This document shows, piece by piece, positions 1 through 11,200 of a stretch of DNA of 64,000 nucleotides. The DNA comes from Tritrichomonas musculus. Lineage: Eukaryota > Parabasalia > Tritrichomonadida > Tritrichomonadidae. The position numbers were made by a program, and so were the translations under genes. Location: contig JAPFFF010000039.1 in assembly GCA_039105265.1 (NCBI GenBank), positions 744,001 through 808,000 on the forward strand, written 5' to 3'. A model generated the notes under the pieces. That model saw only the letters and a program-made list of their open reading frames with translations. It was not told the DNA's origin and ran no database searches. Each line of letters begins with the position of its first letter. Positions within the stretch are counted from its first letter, which is position 1.

Positions 1-553
1 TGGGAGTAGCACATTTAATGAATGCATCTCACTGGCACAAATAACAATTCCATCATCTGTGTCTTTAATTGATCAGAGTGTATTTGAAAAATGCTACTCA
101 CTTGTTGAAATAAGGATTCCTTCATCTGTGACTTCAATTAGCAAATGTTCTTTCAGGTATTGCACCTCCCTCATACAAGTAACAATTCCATCTTCTGTGA
201 CCTCAATCGGAGATGAAGCTTTTCATCAATGCACTTCTCTCAAGCAAATAACAATTCCTTCATCTGTGACTTCAATTGGACGGAGAGCTTTTAAAGAATG
301 TTATTCCCTCGTTGAAATAACAATCCCTTCATCCTTGTCCATAATTAAAGAATCTACTTTCTCAAATTGCATCTCTCTCAAACAAGTGACAATTCCATCA
401 TCTGTAGAGTCAATCGAAGAAGAAGCATTTGAACATTGCTGTATGCTCTCAAAAATAACGATTCCCTCATCGGTGAGACCAAAAGGCCGTTATATTTTCT
501 ATGATTGTCCTTTAATACAAGATATGCTTCCTTCATCTTTCAGACAAAAGTAA
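1..553 (+). CDS. BspA-like leucine-rich repeat protein, 5' end outside the window
   Basis: The reading frame is already open at base 2 and runs to a TAA at 551-553, so the true start lies upstream of the window. The 183 visible codons are almost entirely 23-residue BspA-like LRRs with the core AF..C.SL..ITIPSSVTSI. The end (IPSSVRPKG, then CPLIQDMLPSSF) closely matches the end of the gene at 1107-3761, so the two are paralogues in tandem. BspA-like LRR proteins of trichomonads are generally thought to be surface or adhesion proteins. No membrane segment is visible in this part, so location cannot be judged. The GTG at 59 is not a credible start because the repeat pattern continues upstream of it. 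Confidence 0.85.
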   Translation, partial: GSSTFNECISLAQITIPSSVSLIDQSVFEKCYSLVEIRIPSSVTSISKCSFRYCTSLIQVTIPSSVTSIGDEAFHQCTSLKQITIPSSVTSIGRRAFKECYSLVEITIPSSLSIIKESTFSNCISLKQVTIPSSVESIEEEAFEHCCMLSKITIPSSVRPKGRYIFYDCPLIQDMLPSSFRQK

Positions 554-1106
554 TTACTTATTAATTTTAATTCAAATAAAATTTTTTTCAATTTTGATTT
601 AAATAATGTTTATTTTTTCATTAAATGATTTTTGATCGATTAATTTGATTTATTTTTCATTAGATTTCAGATTAAAATTGATAGACATTTATTTATACAA
701 GTATAAAAGCAAAACAAGTAATTTAAATATATCTCTGATTATTTGAAATATATTTTTGAGCAGAACAACATCATGATTTTTCAAGAAAATTTGAAATTAT
801 GTATATTTTCTTATCTTTTAAAATCTTTTTATTTTTTCCCTCAAATTTATTGGATTAACAATTTCTTCTCAAAATGAAAATTTTATTTTCAAATTTTATA
901 TATAATTATTGATGCAATAACTATATATTTTCATTTGTATATTTATATTATTATATATAATTTACAATAAAATGTTATTATATTAATTAAAAAATATTAA
1001 TTATTTGGTTATCTAGAATAAATTTATGAGATAAATAAGAATTAATTATTTTATATAATTCAATTTCTTTTGAAAAGTTCTTAAACTTTCTATTTTTTTA
1101 TTATTG
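554..1106. other. Intergenic spacer inside the BspA array
   Basis: Very AT-rich. Bases about 719-836 are repeated downstream of the next gene. Bases about 1055-1106, just before the next ATG, are repeated at about 4402-4448. No open frame of interest was seen. Confidence 0.6.
719..836. repeat. Shared 3' flank of tandem BspA genes, copy 1
   Basis: This stretch (AAATATATCTCTGATTATTT, then AGCAGAACAAC and TGATTTTTCAAGAAAATTTG) recurs at about 3880-3990 with few changes. Both copies lie a little over 100 bases beyond a BspA stop codon. They mark the unit of a tandem duplication that included 3' flanking DNA. Confidence 0.75.
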
Positions 1107-3761
1107 ATGAGTCAAAGCCAAAAAGGAAAAATATTTTGTATTAAAAATACAACAATACAAAATAATAAGTATTTCGTTTATAAAGGGAAGAAATATATCA
1201 TCAATTTCGATGTTCTCGTGATGAATTCAAATTATTTTTATAAAAATAAAAATAAATATGAAAATATTGAATTAATTCAACTCTTGAATGATGATGAATC
1301 AGTATTAGATATTCACGAAGAAACGATTGAAACATTTATATTAAGTTGTTCAAATAAACCATTTCAAGTCAACAATTCGTCAGTCATTCATCTGAATTAT
1401 TTATCAATCAAATATGACTATCCATCACTGACGAATATCACCAATGAATATATTGAAGAACATTCAGAAGAACTTGTTTTTCAAACACTTTTATTCAAAA
1501 TTCGAATGAAAAAAATTACAGAAAACAAAGTGAATGGAATGAATGAGATTGATACAAATAATGAAGAAAAAATCATTTCAAAAAACATTTGTAAATATAT
1601 TGAAGAAGAGGAAGGAGGAAAAGAAGAAGAGATGTTGTCACTTCCAATTCCTGTTTTATATCGAATCATTCATAATTATTATGAAAATAATCAAACAAAT
1701 CAAAGCCAAAAAATCATCAATTTTTTATTCAAAGCGATTGATAAATATGGGAAAGATGCATCAATTTTATTCAACAACATTGATTTCCATAAAGAAAACA
1801 TTTCAGTTATGAATCGTCTCCTCAAAGATTATTCAGATCAATTTGATTTCAACATGATAAATTCGACACTTCTTAAAACGACGACTGAAGTAACGAGTGA
1901 AATGAATAAACAGAAAGAAGAAATCAAATATTTATTTGAAGATATGAAGAAAGAATTTGAAAAGCAAAAGAAAGAATTGATAGAAATTAAGGAAGAAGAA
2001 AAAAAACGAATTGAAGAAATTGAAAGAAGATATGAAGAACGAATGAATCGAATGAATAATGAATTTGAACAGATCAAAGAAGAAAACAAGAAACAACTCG
2101 AAATTCTTCAAAAAGAGAATGAACGAATGAAAGAAGAAAATAAAAAAATTATTAATCATCATAATATTATTAATATTGAACGAATTCTTTGCTTTTTGAT
2201 GAACAATTGTGAAATCAAAGAACTCGACGAAACAACAAGAAAAGAATTCTTCAAATCTATCATTTCAAAAGGAAAAGAAAAAGAAAAAGAAAAAGATAAA
2301 TGCAAAGATATTTCAATTCAATATAAAAACAATAAAATGATTCAAAGAATATTATGTATTCATGATATTTATTCTTGTTTATTTAATCAAAAACAAACAA
2401 ATTCCACTGAAAATGGTGATTTTGATTCAGAAATCAAATTTGTTTTAGATAATATTGATCATCCATCTTTATCTGTCGATGATGTTGAATATTTATGTAA
2501 TCATAATGATTTGCATACAATGTTTGTGAATTTAGTTAAAAATTATGAATATTTCTCAATTGAACTCGATTATCAATCAAAATCTTTTAATTCAATAGCA
2601 CAAACAATTTTTGATACTAAAAAATCATCACCAAATTTAACAAACAAAGTTAATATTATGTTCAAAATCTTTTATCAAAATGATACTCAAGAAAATAATT
2701 ATTTTTCAATAAATATTCAATATCATGAACTTGACGAAAATGTTTTCAACAATATTTTGAATACACTTATTTCTAAACTAAATAGCAATATTACAAGCAT
2801 TAACAAATATCGATTTTATAATTGTTCTAGACTTTCTCAAATATCAATTCCATCTTCTGTTACTTCGATTGAAGATCATGCTTTTGATCATTGCTGTTTT
2901 CTCACACAAATAAATATTCCATCATCTGTGACATCAATTGGTGAGAGTGCTTTTTATGAATGTTCTTCGCTAGTTCAAATAACAATCCCATCTTCTGTAA
3001 CATCAATTGGAAAATATGCTTTCTATCGGTGTTCTTCACTCAAGCAAATAATAATTCCAAAATCTGTGACATCAATTGGGGGAAGTGCTTTCTATTTTTG
3101 TTCTTCACTTAGCCAAGTAACGATTCAATCTTCTGTTACGTCAATTGGATGTTCTACTTTCTCTGAATGCACCTCGCTAATACAAATAATGATTCCACCT
3201 TCTGTAACTTCTATTGAAAGTGGTACTTTCTCTAGATGTACTTCACTTACACAAATAATAATTCCATCTTCAGTCACTTCTATTGAAAGTGGTACTTTCT
3301 ATGAATGCAGCTCACTCGCTGAAGTAACAATTCCGCCTTCTGTGACATCAATTGGATCTAATGCTTTTCGTCTTTGCACATCACTCGCGCAAATAAATAT
3401 TCCATCATCTGTAACCTCAATTTGGAGTAGTGCATTCGAGGATTGCTACTCACTGCTTCAAATAACGATTCCTTCATCTGTAACCACAGTTTACGATTCC
3501 ACTTTCAAGAATTGCACTTCTCTCATGCAAGTGACAATTCCATCTTCAGTAACATTAATTAGAGAAAACGCTTTCAGTCATTGTGCTTCACTCACTCAAA
3601 TAGAAATCCCTTCATCTGTAAAATCAATTAAAGGATGTGCTTTTCAAAATTGCACCATGCTCGCCAAAATAACGATTCCTTATTCAGTGAAGCCTGAAGG
3701 ATATGGTATTTTTGAAGGATGTCCTTTAATACAAGATATACTTCCTTATTCTTTCAAATAA
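1107..3761 (+). CDS. BTB-like / coiled-coil / BspA-type LRR protein
   Basis: This is an 884-residue protein. The ATG at 1107 is used rather than the TTG at 1104. Residues about 20-250 form a helical BTB/BACK-like region common at the front of trichomonad LRR and ankyrin proteins. Residues about 258-350 are a charged Lys/Glu coiled coil. From about 561 to the end there are roughly 14 LRRs of 23 residues (AF..CSSL.QITIPSSVTSIG). It ends in the same CPLIQDILPYSF cap as the preceding gene. There is no signal peptide or membrane helix, so a cytosolic role is as likely as a surface one. The stop reads TAAA, which fits the trichomonad habit of overlapping the stop with the polyadenylation signal. 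The LRR class is certain; the function is not known. Confidence 0.9.
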   Translation: MSQSQKGKIFCIKNTTIQNNKYFVYKGKKYIINFDVLVMNSNYFYKNKNKYENIELIQLLNDDESVLDIHEETIETFILSCSNKPFQVNNSSVIHLNYLSIKYDYPSLTNITNEYIEEHSEELVFQTLLFKIRMKKITENKVNGMNEIDTNNEEKIISKNICKYIEEEEGGKEEEMLSLPIPVLYRIIHNYYENNQTNQSQKIINFLFKAIDKYGKDASILFNNIDFHKENISVMNRLLKDYSDQFDFNMINSTLLKTTTEVTSEMNKQKEEIKYLFEDMKKEFEKQKKELIEIKEEEKKRIEEIERRYEERMNRMNNEFEQIKEENKKQLEILQKENERMKEENKKIINHHNIINIERILCFLMNNCEIKELDETTRKEFFKSIISKGKEKEKEKDKCKDISIQYKNNKMIQRILCIHDIYSCLFNQKQTNSTENGDFDSEIKFVLDNIDHPSLSVDDVEYLCNHNDLHTMFVNLVKNYEYFSIELDYQSKSFNSIAQTIFDTKKSSPNLTNKVNIMFKIFYQNDTQENNYFSINIQYHELDENVFNNILNTLISKLNSNITSINKYRFYNCSRLSQISIPSSVTSIEDHAFDHCCFLTQINIPSSVTSIGESAFYECSSLVQITIPSSVTSIGKYAFYRCSSLKQIIIPKSVTSIGGSAFYFCSSLSQVTIQSSVTSIGCSTFSECTSLIQIMIPPSVTSIESGTFSRCTSLTQIIIPSSVTSIESGTFYECSSLAEVTIPPSVTSIGSNAFRLCTSLAQINIPSSVTSIWSSAFEDCYSLLQITIPSSVTTVYDSTFKNCTSLMQVTIPSSVTLIRENAFSHCASLTQIEIPSSVKSIKGCAFQNCTMLAKITIPYSVKPEGYGIFEGCPLIQDILPYSFK

Positions 3762-3879
3762 AATCATGTATTTGATCTTTCTATAATTTTAAGTACATAG
3801 TATTCAAGATTTATTAAACAATTCAAAGCAAAGCAACTTGCTTTAAGCAAATAATAATTTATATTATCATTAAAATAAA

Positions 3880-3990
3880 TTTAAATATATCTCTGATTAT
3901 TTGAAATATATTATTAAGCAGAACAACAACATGATTTTTCAAGAAAATTTGAAATTCAATACAATTTCTTATCTTTTAAAATCTTGGTAG
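3880..3990. repeat. Shared 3' flank of tandem BspA genes, copy 2
   Basis: Second copy of the flank seen at about 719-836, again a little beyond the stop of a BspA gene. It differs by a few substitutions and small indels. Confidence 0.75.
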
Positions 3991-4117
3991 CATTTTTTAC
4001 TCGCTCTTTTCCCTAAATTTTCATTCAATTTTGGATTCCAAAAATCATTAATACATTCTTCTTTTTTATATAAATCATTTATAATTGGACTTATCTAATT
4101 TTCTAAATGATTTATCT

Positions 4118-4299
4118 GAGAAAATATAAAAAAATAAAAATATTTTTAAATCTTTTTATGGTACATAATTTTTACCGATTCTTACCGCCAGCCACGGGGT
4201 CTCGGCTTCGCTCGACGCCCGCTAGGCGGTATGTAGCCTCGGTAAAAATTATGTAAAAATATAAAAAGATTAAAAATAATTTTATTTTTTAATTTTCTC
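4118..4299. repeat. GC-rich fold-back element with arms of about 60 bp
   Basis: Bases 4163-4178 and 4239-4254 are a perfect 16-bp inverted repeat (ACATAATTTTTACCGA). The match continues outward on both sides, with small gaps, to GAGAAAAT at 4118 and its complement ending at 4299. The centre, about 60 bases, is strikingly GC-rich and CpG-rich for this genome and carries a smaller pair, TACCGCC and GGCGGTA. It contains no open frame. It could be a MITE-like DNA element or a transcribed hairpin. No target-site duplication was identified. Confidence 0.8.
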
Positions 4300-4401
4300 A
4301 AAAATAAAAATAAAAATAACTGAGAGAAAAAAATATTTTCTTTCAATTTTTGAATACCCTTACAAAAAGTCTCTTTTGGTTAAGTAGTACCTATTTTTTT
4401 A

Positions 4402-5162
4402 TATAATTTAATTTCTTTTGAAAAGTTCTTAAACTTTCTATTTTATTGATGAATCAAAGCCAAAAAGTAGACTTGTTAAAGTACATTGACCTGAGGACTT
4501 AAAAAATTCATTCAAATTTTTTTAGCATTTTTTATTTATTGACTAAATAAAAATTATTTATAATTTCTCTGAAATATACTCGTCCATCTGTCAGGACTTC
4601 CAAAATTCATTCATTTTAATAATTGTTCTAGACTAGTCCAAATATCAATTCCTAAAAAATTCCTTAAATGCACCACCGTTAATGAAAATTAAGAGGCATT
4701 TATAAAAATTCCTATCCTCGACTTTGCTTGATGCTGATTAGGTGGTATGAAGGTCCAGAGAAAAATTCATGAAAAATAAGAATCAAAAAGATAAAGTGAG
4801 CACGAAAAATTTCGTGATCTCAATTAAGGGTGGTGCATTTAAGAAATTTATTTCACCTGTTGAAATAATGATTTATTCATTTGTTTCCTTAATGTAAGAT
4901 TCAACTTTCACTTTTTGACCTTCTCTCATTCAAGTAATGATTCAGTCATGATTGAATCATCTGAACTTGCAGTTTTTTTGCATGAGGAGAAATGCTTTCA
5001 GTTTTTGCACCTCATTCCCGCAAATAACCAGTTCCTCATCCGTAGAGACAATTGGAGGTCAAACCTATATTAACAGATTCATTCATCTGCAAAGCCAGAA
5101 AGAATTGATATTTTCAGTGATTGTACTCTAAAAAAAATATGATTTCTTATCCTTTCAAATAA
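4402..5162 (+). pseudogene. Relic of a third BspA-array gene
   Basis: The first 65 bases or so copy the upstream region and start of the gene at 1107 (ATG AAT CAA AGC CAA AAA), but the frame stops after about 17 codons. Further on, 4611-4652 matches the first LRR of that gene, and 4826-5070 shows eroded LRR traces (GGAF, then RNAFSFCTS) with many stops. The end (about 5120-5162) resembles the shared CPLIQD...SF cap. The body is much shorter than its sister, so internal sequence has been lost. It is a dead tandem copy. Confidence 0.75.
4717..4795. repeat. Decayed partial copy of the GC-rich fold-back element
   Basis: Aligns with about 4201-4275. Most differences are C to T or G to A: GCTTCGCTCGACGCC became ACTTTGCTTGATGCT, and GCTAGGCGG became GATTAGGTGG. 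The right arm (AAAAATT.ATG, then AAAAAGAT) is still recognisable. The left arm is almost gone. Confidence 0.65.
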
Positions 5163-5242
5163 AAAAAAAAAAAATTAAAATATTTTATAAATAAATTTTA
5201 TTAACATTATTAACTTAAACAATTTTTTTCAATGGTTAAGCT

Positions 5243-8200
5243 TTAAGCTTTCTTCAACAAAGAAATTGCTGAATCTGTTGATTGTTTGTCAATCAGTGAC
5301 GAACTTATTTCTTCATCTTCATCTGAATCAACAAAAATTTGGTATGACTGGAGGTAGTTCTCTTGAGCTGAGGCAGGATTAATAATAATATCGCCAATTC
5401 TTCTCTGTAGACGTAAAATTGGTTGTGGCTTCAGCGAGTCTACCAAGAACTTCGTCAAATTGCTCAACGACAAATTTGGCGGCGGTGCAACGATATTCAA
5501 AATTCTGAGTCCTCGATAAATTTCTTTCTGGATCATCAAATTCGATGCAGAATAAGAAGCAGCCGAATGTGAACTATTCAGTAACGGTTTATATTTCAAT
5601 TTATTCTGAAGATAGGTCAATTGAGTGGTCAATCCCAATATTTGAGAAGAAAAGCGAGAAAATTGCTTAGAAACATACATGTTTATGTTCTGGATGATCA
5701 ATCTAAAATGAGTAAGAAAAGCAGATTTCATTGTCTTGTTCTGTATAATTAAATATTCAATTTCGGTTTGACTCAAATTTGAATTGTTATTCAAATTTGA
5801 ATCCTTCTTTGAATTTGAGAGAATTTCTTTGAATTCTTCGTTTTCTTTCTGCAATTTGGCATTCTCTAATTTAGCTTTGTTGAGTTCTTTAACTTTCATT
5901 TCAAGTTGATTTATTTGCTGTTTAAGATGGTCAATTTCTGGTCCATTTGATTTATTCTGAACTTCATTTGAATTCAAAATTTTGCTTTCAATTTTTGTAT
6001 GAAGATTTTTAACGTCTTCTTTCAATTTTTCTTTTTCTTTCTCGGCCTGTTTCAATTTCTCTTCAAGGTCTTTATTGAAGCTTTGATTCTTTTGTTGAAG
6101 GGATGCGATTTTTTTGTCTCTTTTAGTTTTTTCTGATTCAATTAATTTCACTTTTTCATTCAATTTTTCGTTCTCTTTTTCAATGCTTTTCTTCTTTTCT
6201 TTGAGTGACTTTATTTTATCATTCAGCAAGTTTGCATTGTTTCTCATCAGTTCCATTTCGCTCTTCATTTTAGAATTTTCTATCTGAAGTGTTCCTAACA
6301 AGTTGTTCAATGACGGAGAAGACGATGAAGTGGACTGTAATGAATCGATATTGAATGTTGATTTAAAAAGTTCAAATTCATTTTGAATTTCTTTCAATTT
6401 TTTGATTTCATTTTGTTGGTTTTCGATAACTTTCTTCATTTCATTGTTTGAATTTTGTTTCTCCAATTCTGCATTTTTCGCTTTTTCTGTTTGTATTTGG
6501 TCTTTGAGCCTTTCAATTTCATTTTCAAGGTCATCGATTTTATTTTGATTCAACTGAACTGAAGAAGAAGAAGAATTATTTTTACTATTAGAAACACTTC
6601 TTGAACGAGATTTTTTCTTTGGACTTGAGCTTCCAGATTGACTACTACTCAATGAATTTTTCAATTGTTTATTTTCTTTATTCAAATGTTTCAATGTGTG
6701 TTCAAATCTTTGATTTTCTTTCTCTAAGCTATTTGATTTATTTTGCTGTGTATCCAACTCCAATCTCAATTTAAGAATGGTATCTTCGAGTTTCTTGTTT
6801 TCGTTCTTAAGTTGTTCGATTTTCGCATGTGTCACGTGATCTTCGTTGTCTTTTTCTTGCTTGTATTCCAAGAAGTCTTTTTCAAATTTCTTGATTTGAT
6901 TTTTAACGAAGTAATTCTCACTACTCAATACTTCGTTTTCTTTAGCAAGACTTTGAATGCTTCTTTCTTTTTGCTCGAATTTTTGTCGCATTTCTTCCTT
7001 TGAAAAAGTGAGAAATGCGTTTTTGTTATTCAATTCGTCAATTTGAGCGATGTATTCATTTCGATATTTGGCCGATGTGTGCTTCAATGTTTCATTTTCA
7101 TGCTTTAATAATTCGAACTTTGTTTGAAGTTCAAGTAAGTCATTATTTGCACGATCATGTTCTTTTTCAATTAACAAGTTATTGGACGTTATATCATTCA
7201 ATTTTTTCTTAAGTTCAGAATTTTCATCCTTCAAAATTGAGAAGTCTTGAATTCTTTTTGACTCACTGATTAATTCTTTCATCTTTTTAAGTTGTGAATT
7301 TAATGATTTGTTCAATTCTTGATAATAACCGTTTTCTTCAATTAATCTTTGATTGTCTGTTTCAAGAGTTTCATTTTTGATTTCATAATTTGTCAGTTTT
7401 TTCTTGTCTTTTTCGTACTTCTTAGATGTCATTGTAAGACGAGTTATTTGTGATTTCAACTGACGATTTTCTTCTTTGATTTTTGAATTTTCATCGTCAT
7501 AATTTTCAATCGTTTTTTCAAATTGTTTCGTCTTCTCTGAAATTTCTGCTTTTAACGAGTCAATTAAGTTTTTATTCCTTAAAATTTCTTGTTCGTTTTC
7601 ATCATTTTGTGTCTTCAAGACTTCGAAAGAAGATTTCATGGCATTCATTGATGATAACAAATCAGAATTCTTTCCGATCTCGTTCTTGTTTTCCATGATT
7701 AACTTTGAATTCTTTTGTTCAAGAATTGTGTTTTCAGCAGAAAGTGAAGAAACTTTTTGTTGTGCTGATTGAAGTTGTTCTTTCAAGGAGTTATTTTCAA
7801 TATCAATATTATCAATCTGTGACTTAAGTTGTTTGTTCTTTTGAAGTAAATCGTTTTCTTTCCTGTCGAATTCTTTTTTATCGACATCTTTTTGCCTCCG
7901 ATTAGTGCTTTCGATTTCCAATATTTTTGAGTTCAATTCAGAGTTTTGCTTCTTCATTGATTCAATCTTAATTTGCAATTTTCGAATTGTTTCAGAAAGC
8001 TCATCAATGCTTTGTGTTTGTTGTTGAATTATATCGTTATTATTGGCTTCATTCTGTGTTTGTAACTCGTTTATTTGTTTCTGAAGCTGATGAATTTTTT
8101 CATTCTTTTTGATGATTTCTTCTTGCAATTTGTTTTTGTCTTCCAAATGTTCTTTTGATTTCTTTCTAAGTGATTCTAAACTTTCAGTTTGTTGTTTACT

Positions 8201-11200
8201 TATTTGGTCATTTAATTCATCAATCTTATCATTTCCGTTTTTAATTTGTTCTTGAAGTTCTTTAATGAAATCATCTTTTTCATTCAATTTGTCATTCAAT
8301 TCTTTGTTCTTTTTCTGTTTCTCATTCAGTTCTGAAGAAATTTTTTCATTCTTCTTTGAATCTTCATTGATTATATTTTCTTTATCTTTAATTGAATTTT
8401 CTAACTGTGTCAAAACCGTTTCTTTCTCTTTAATTTGACTTAACAATTCTTTTTCTTTATTTGAAAGAAAGTTAACTTTTTCTTTCATTTCTTCATTGTC
8501 ACCTTTTAGCTTACCTATTTGTTGCTTGAAATCATTCTTTTCTTTGTTGTTTTGATCTTCAAGTTCTTTGATTTGTGACTTCAAATCTTCAATTTCTTTC
8601 TTGTGTCGGTTTTCGGTCTCTGCTTTAAGTTGGTCCAATTCAAGTTGCGCTGCTTTTTCTTTGATTTGAGCAGAACTGATTTCGTCGATATTTTCACTAT
8701 TATTCTTCCTCAACTGCTCGTTTGTTATCTTTAATTTCAATGACAATTCAGAGAGTGCATTAAACTTACTCATCAATTCTTCTTTTTCATTTTTATAACT
8801 TTTTTCTGTTTCGATGAATTTTGACTTCATTTCGTCAAACTTTTTCTTTGTTTCTTCAAGTTCGTTATTTAATTTGTCACTTTTTTCTTTTTCTGTTTGA
8901 AGCTCATTTTTATGTTTCAATTCCAACTCGTCTGATTTTGTTTTAATGCTCTCAAATTTATTCTTAACTTCTTCAAGTTCGTTACTTAATTTGCCACTTT
9001 TTTCCTTTTCAATTTGTAATTCAATTCTGTATTTTGATTGTGATTCATCTGACTGAGATTTAATCTCATTGAATTTGCTCTTAATCTCTTCAAGTTCGTT
9101 ATTTAACTTGTCACTTTTTTCTTTTTCTTTCAGTAATTCGTTTTTAGTTCTTGTCTGCATTTCATCTGCCTTTGTTTTAACGTCATTAAATTTGTGGTTC
9201 ACTTCATCAAGTTCATTTGATAACTTGTCACTTTTTTCCTTTTCTTTTTGCAGTTCAAACCTATACTTTGTCTGCATTTCTTCCGATTTTGACTTAATTT
9301 CTTCATATTTGTGCTTCGTGTCTTCTAGTTTATGCTTTGTCTCTTCAAGTTGGTCGTTTAAAATGTCACTTTTTTGTCTTTCTTTATGCAAGTCATTTTC
9401 AAGGCTTTGATTCAATGAATTCAAAGAAGTCATTTCAGCTTTCAAATCTTCATTTTTATTTGTCATCAATTTCTTCATTTGATTCAGTTCGTTTGTCTTT
9501 CTCTTGTCGTCTTCTTTCAGCAAGTTTATCATCGAAACAGCATCGCTAATTGACTCAACTTTATCGTTGGAATTGATGATTGAGCCAACGTCAGACAGAG
9601 AGTCAAACAGCTTTGATTTATCCAACTGAAATAGAGCGAGGTTGTCTTTCACTTCTTTCATTTGCATCAATTCAGTTGTCACTTTCTTGTTCTTTTGAAG
9701 AAGCTCTTCCTTCTGCTGCTGAAGGTTCTGATGATCTGAGATTTGGTCCTGCAAAGAAGCGATCGTGTCGCACATCTTTGACAATTTCGAACTTAAATTC
9801 AAGTTTTGTTCTTCGAGGTCTTTTTTCTCTTTCTGTGACTTCTCCAAAAGGGCAGCAAGCTCGGCTATTTTGATCTGCTTCTCTTCAATTACAACATCCG
9901 ACTTTTTGAGAGTACCTTCAGAATCGTTCTGAAAACTTTCAATGCTTATTGAAAGCTCTTCATTTTTCTGTTGCAATTCGTTCACTTTTTGAAAGACTGC
10001 TTGTAATTTGTCAGGTGAACGGTTAACGTCAGAAATTGTAGTTGACAAAGCTGTGTTTGCATTCCTTAATTTTTGTACGTTTAACCGTAAATCTTCAATT
10101 GTTGACATGTGTTCTTTGTTCTCTTCGTCAATCAAGGCCAATCTTTGCTGAATCTGGCTGTTTTTGCTCTTTAATTCAGTGTTCTTCGCCTGCAACTCGA
10201 CGATAGATTTGGTCGTGCTGGCCTTCTCTTTTTCAAGGTTAATATTTAACGTCTTTAATTGAGCCAATTCAATTTTCAATTGTGATTCAATTTTATCTTT
10301 TTGAGAGAGCTGTGTTTGAATGTCTTTGAATGAACTGACTTGCTTTGTTAGCTCCACTTTTTCTTTCTTTAAAATGTCAAATTTTTCTTTGAGAATTTTC
10401 AGTGAGGAAATCAGTTTGTCATTGTTGATTTTCTTCGTTTTGAGTTGATTTTTCAATTCTTCAATTTGACCTTGTGATTGACGATACAAAGCTTCCAACT
10501 TTTTCAATTCATCTGAATTTCCGCTTCCTTCTCTTTGGTATTTTGACATGATCCTCATTTGTTCGTTTAATTGGTCGTTATTTTCAGCTAAAAGTTGGTT
10601 TTCTTTTTCGAGTTCTTTCAGCTTTTCATTCATGTTTGTGTTGATTTCATCTTTCTCTTTTTGAATGGCTGACATTTGTGTTGCCAATTGGTCTGCCTGT
10701 TTTTCATTTGTTTCTTTGACGGTTAAAAGTCCTTTTATCTTCTTTTTGAGAACTTCTTCCTCCTCTTTGAATTTTGAATTACTCTCAAAAAGTTGATTTT
10801 CAAGTGAAGTGATTTTCAGTTGAAGTTCGTTATTTTTGTTATTTGCTTCCAATAGTTGGATCTCTGTGTCTTTTAGTTGGTTTGATAATTGGTTCTTTTC
10901 GTCTATTAATTGATTTTTTTCTTGTATTAATGAATTGAATTCATTTTGATCGTCGCTTGAAATTTCGGATTTTGATTGTTTTACTTCTTCAAACGATTTG
11001 CTGATGATATCTATCTTTTCTTTTAAGATTTCTATCTCTTTATCTTTCATTTCTATTTCGCTTTTTTGTCTTTGTAGCTCGTTTGATAATGTTTCATCGT
11101 CATTACTTAATGATGATGGAATTTTGTATCGTAAAAGTTCCATTTCTTCTGAATCTGATGCCGTTATAAATTTATTATCACTTCCACGAATTTTAAACTG

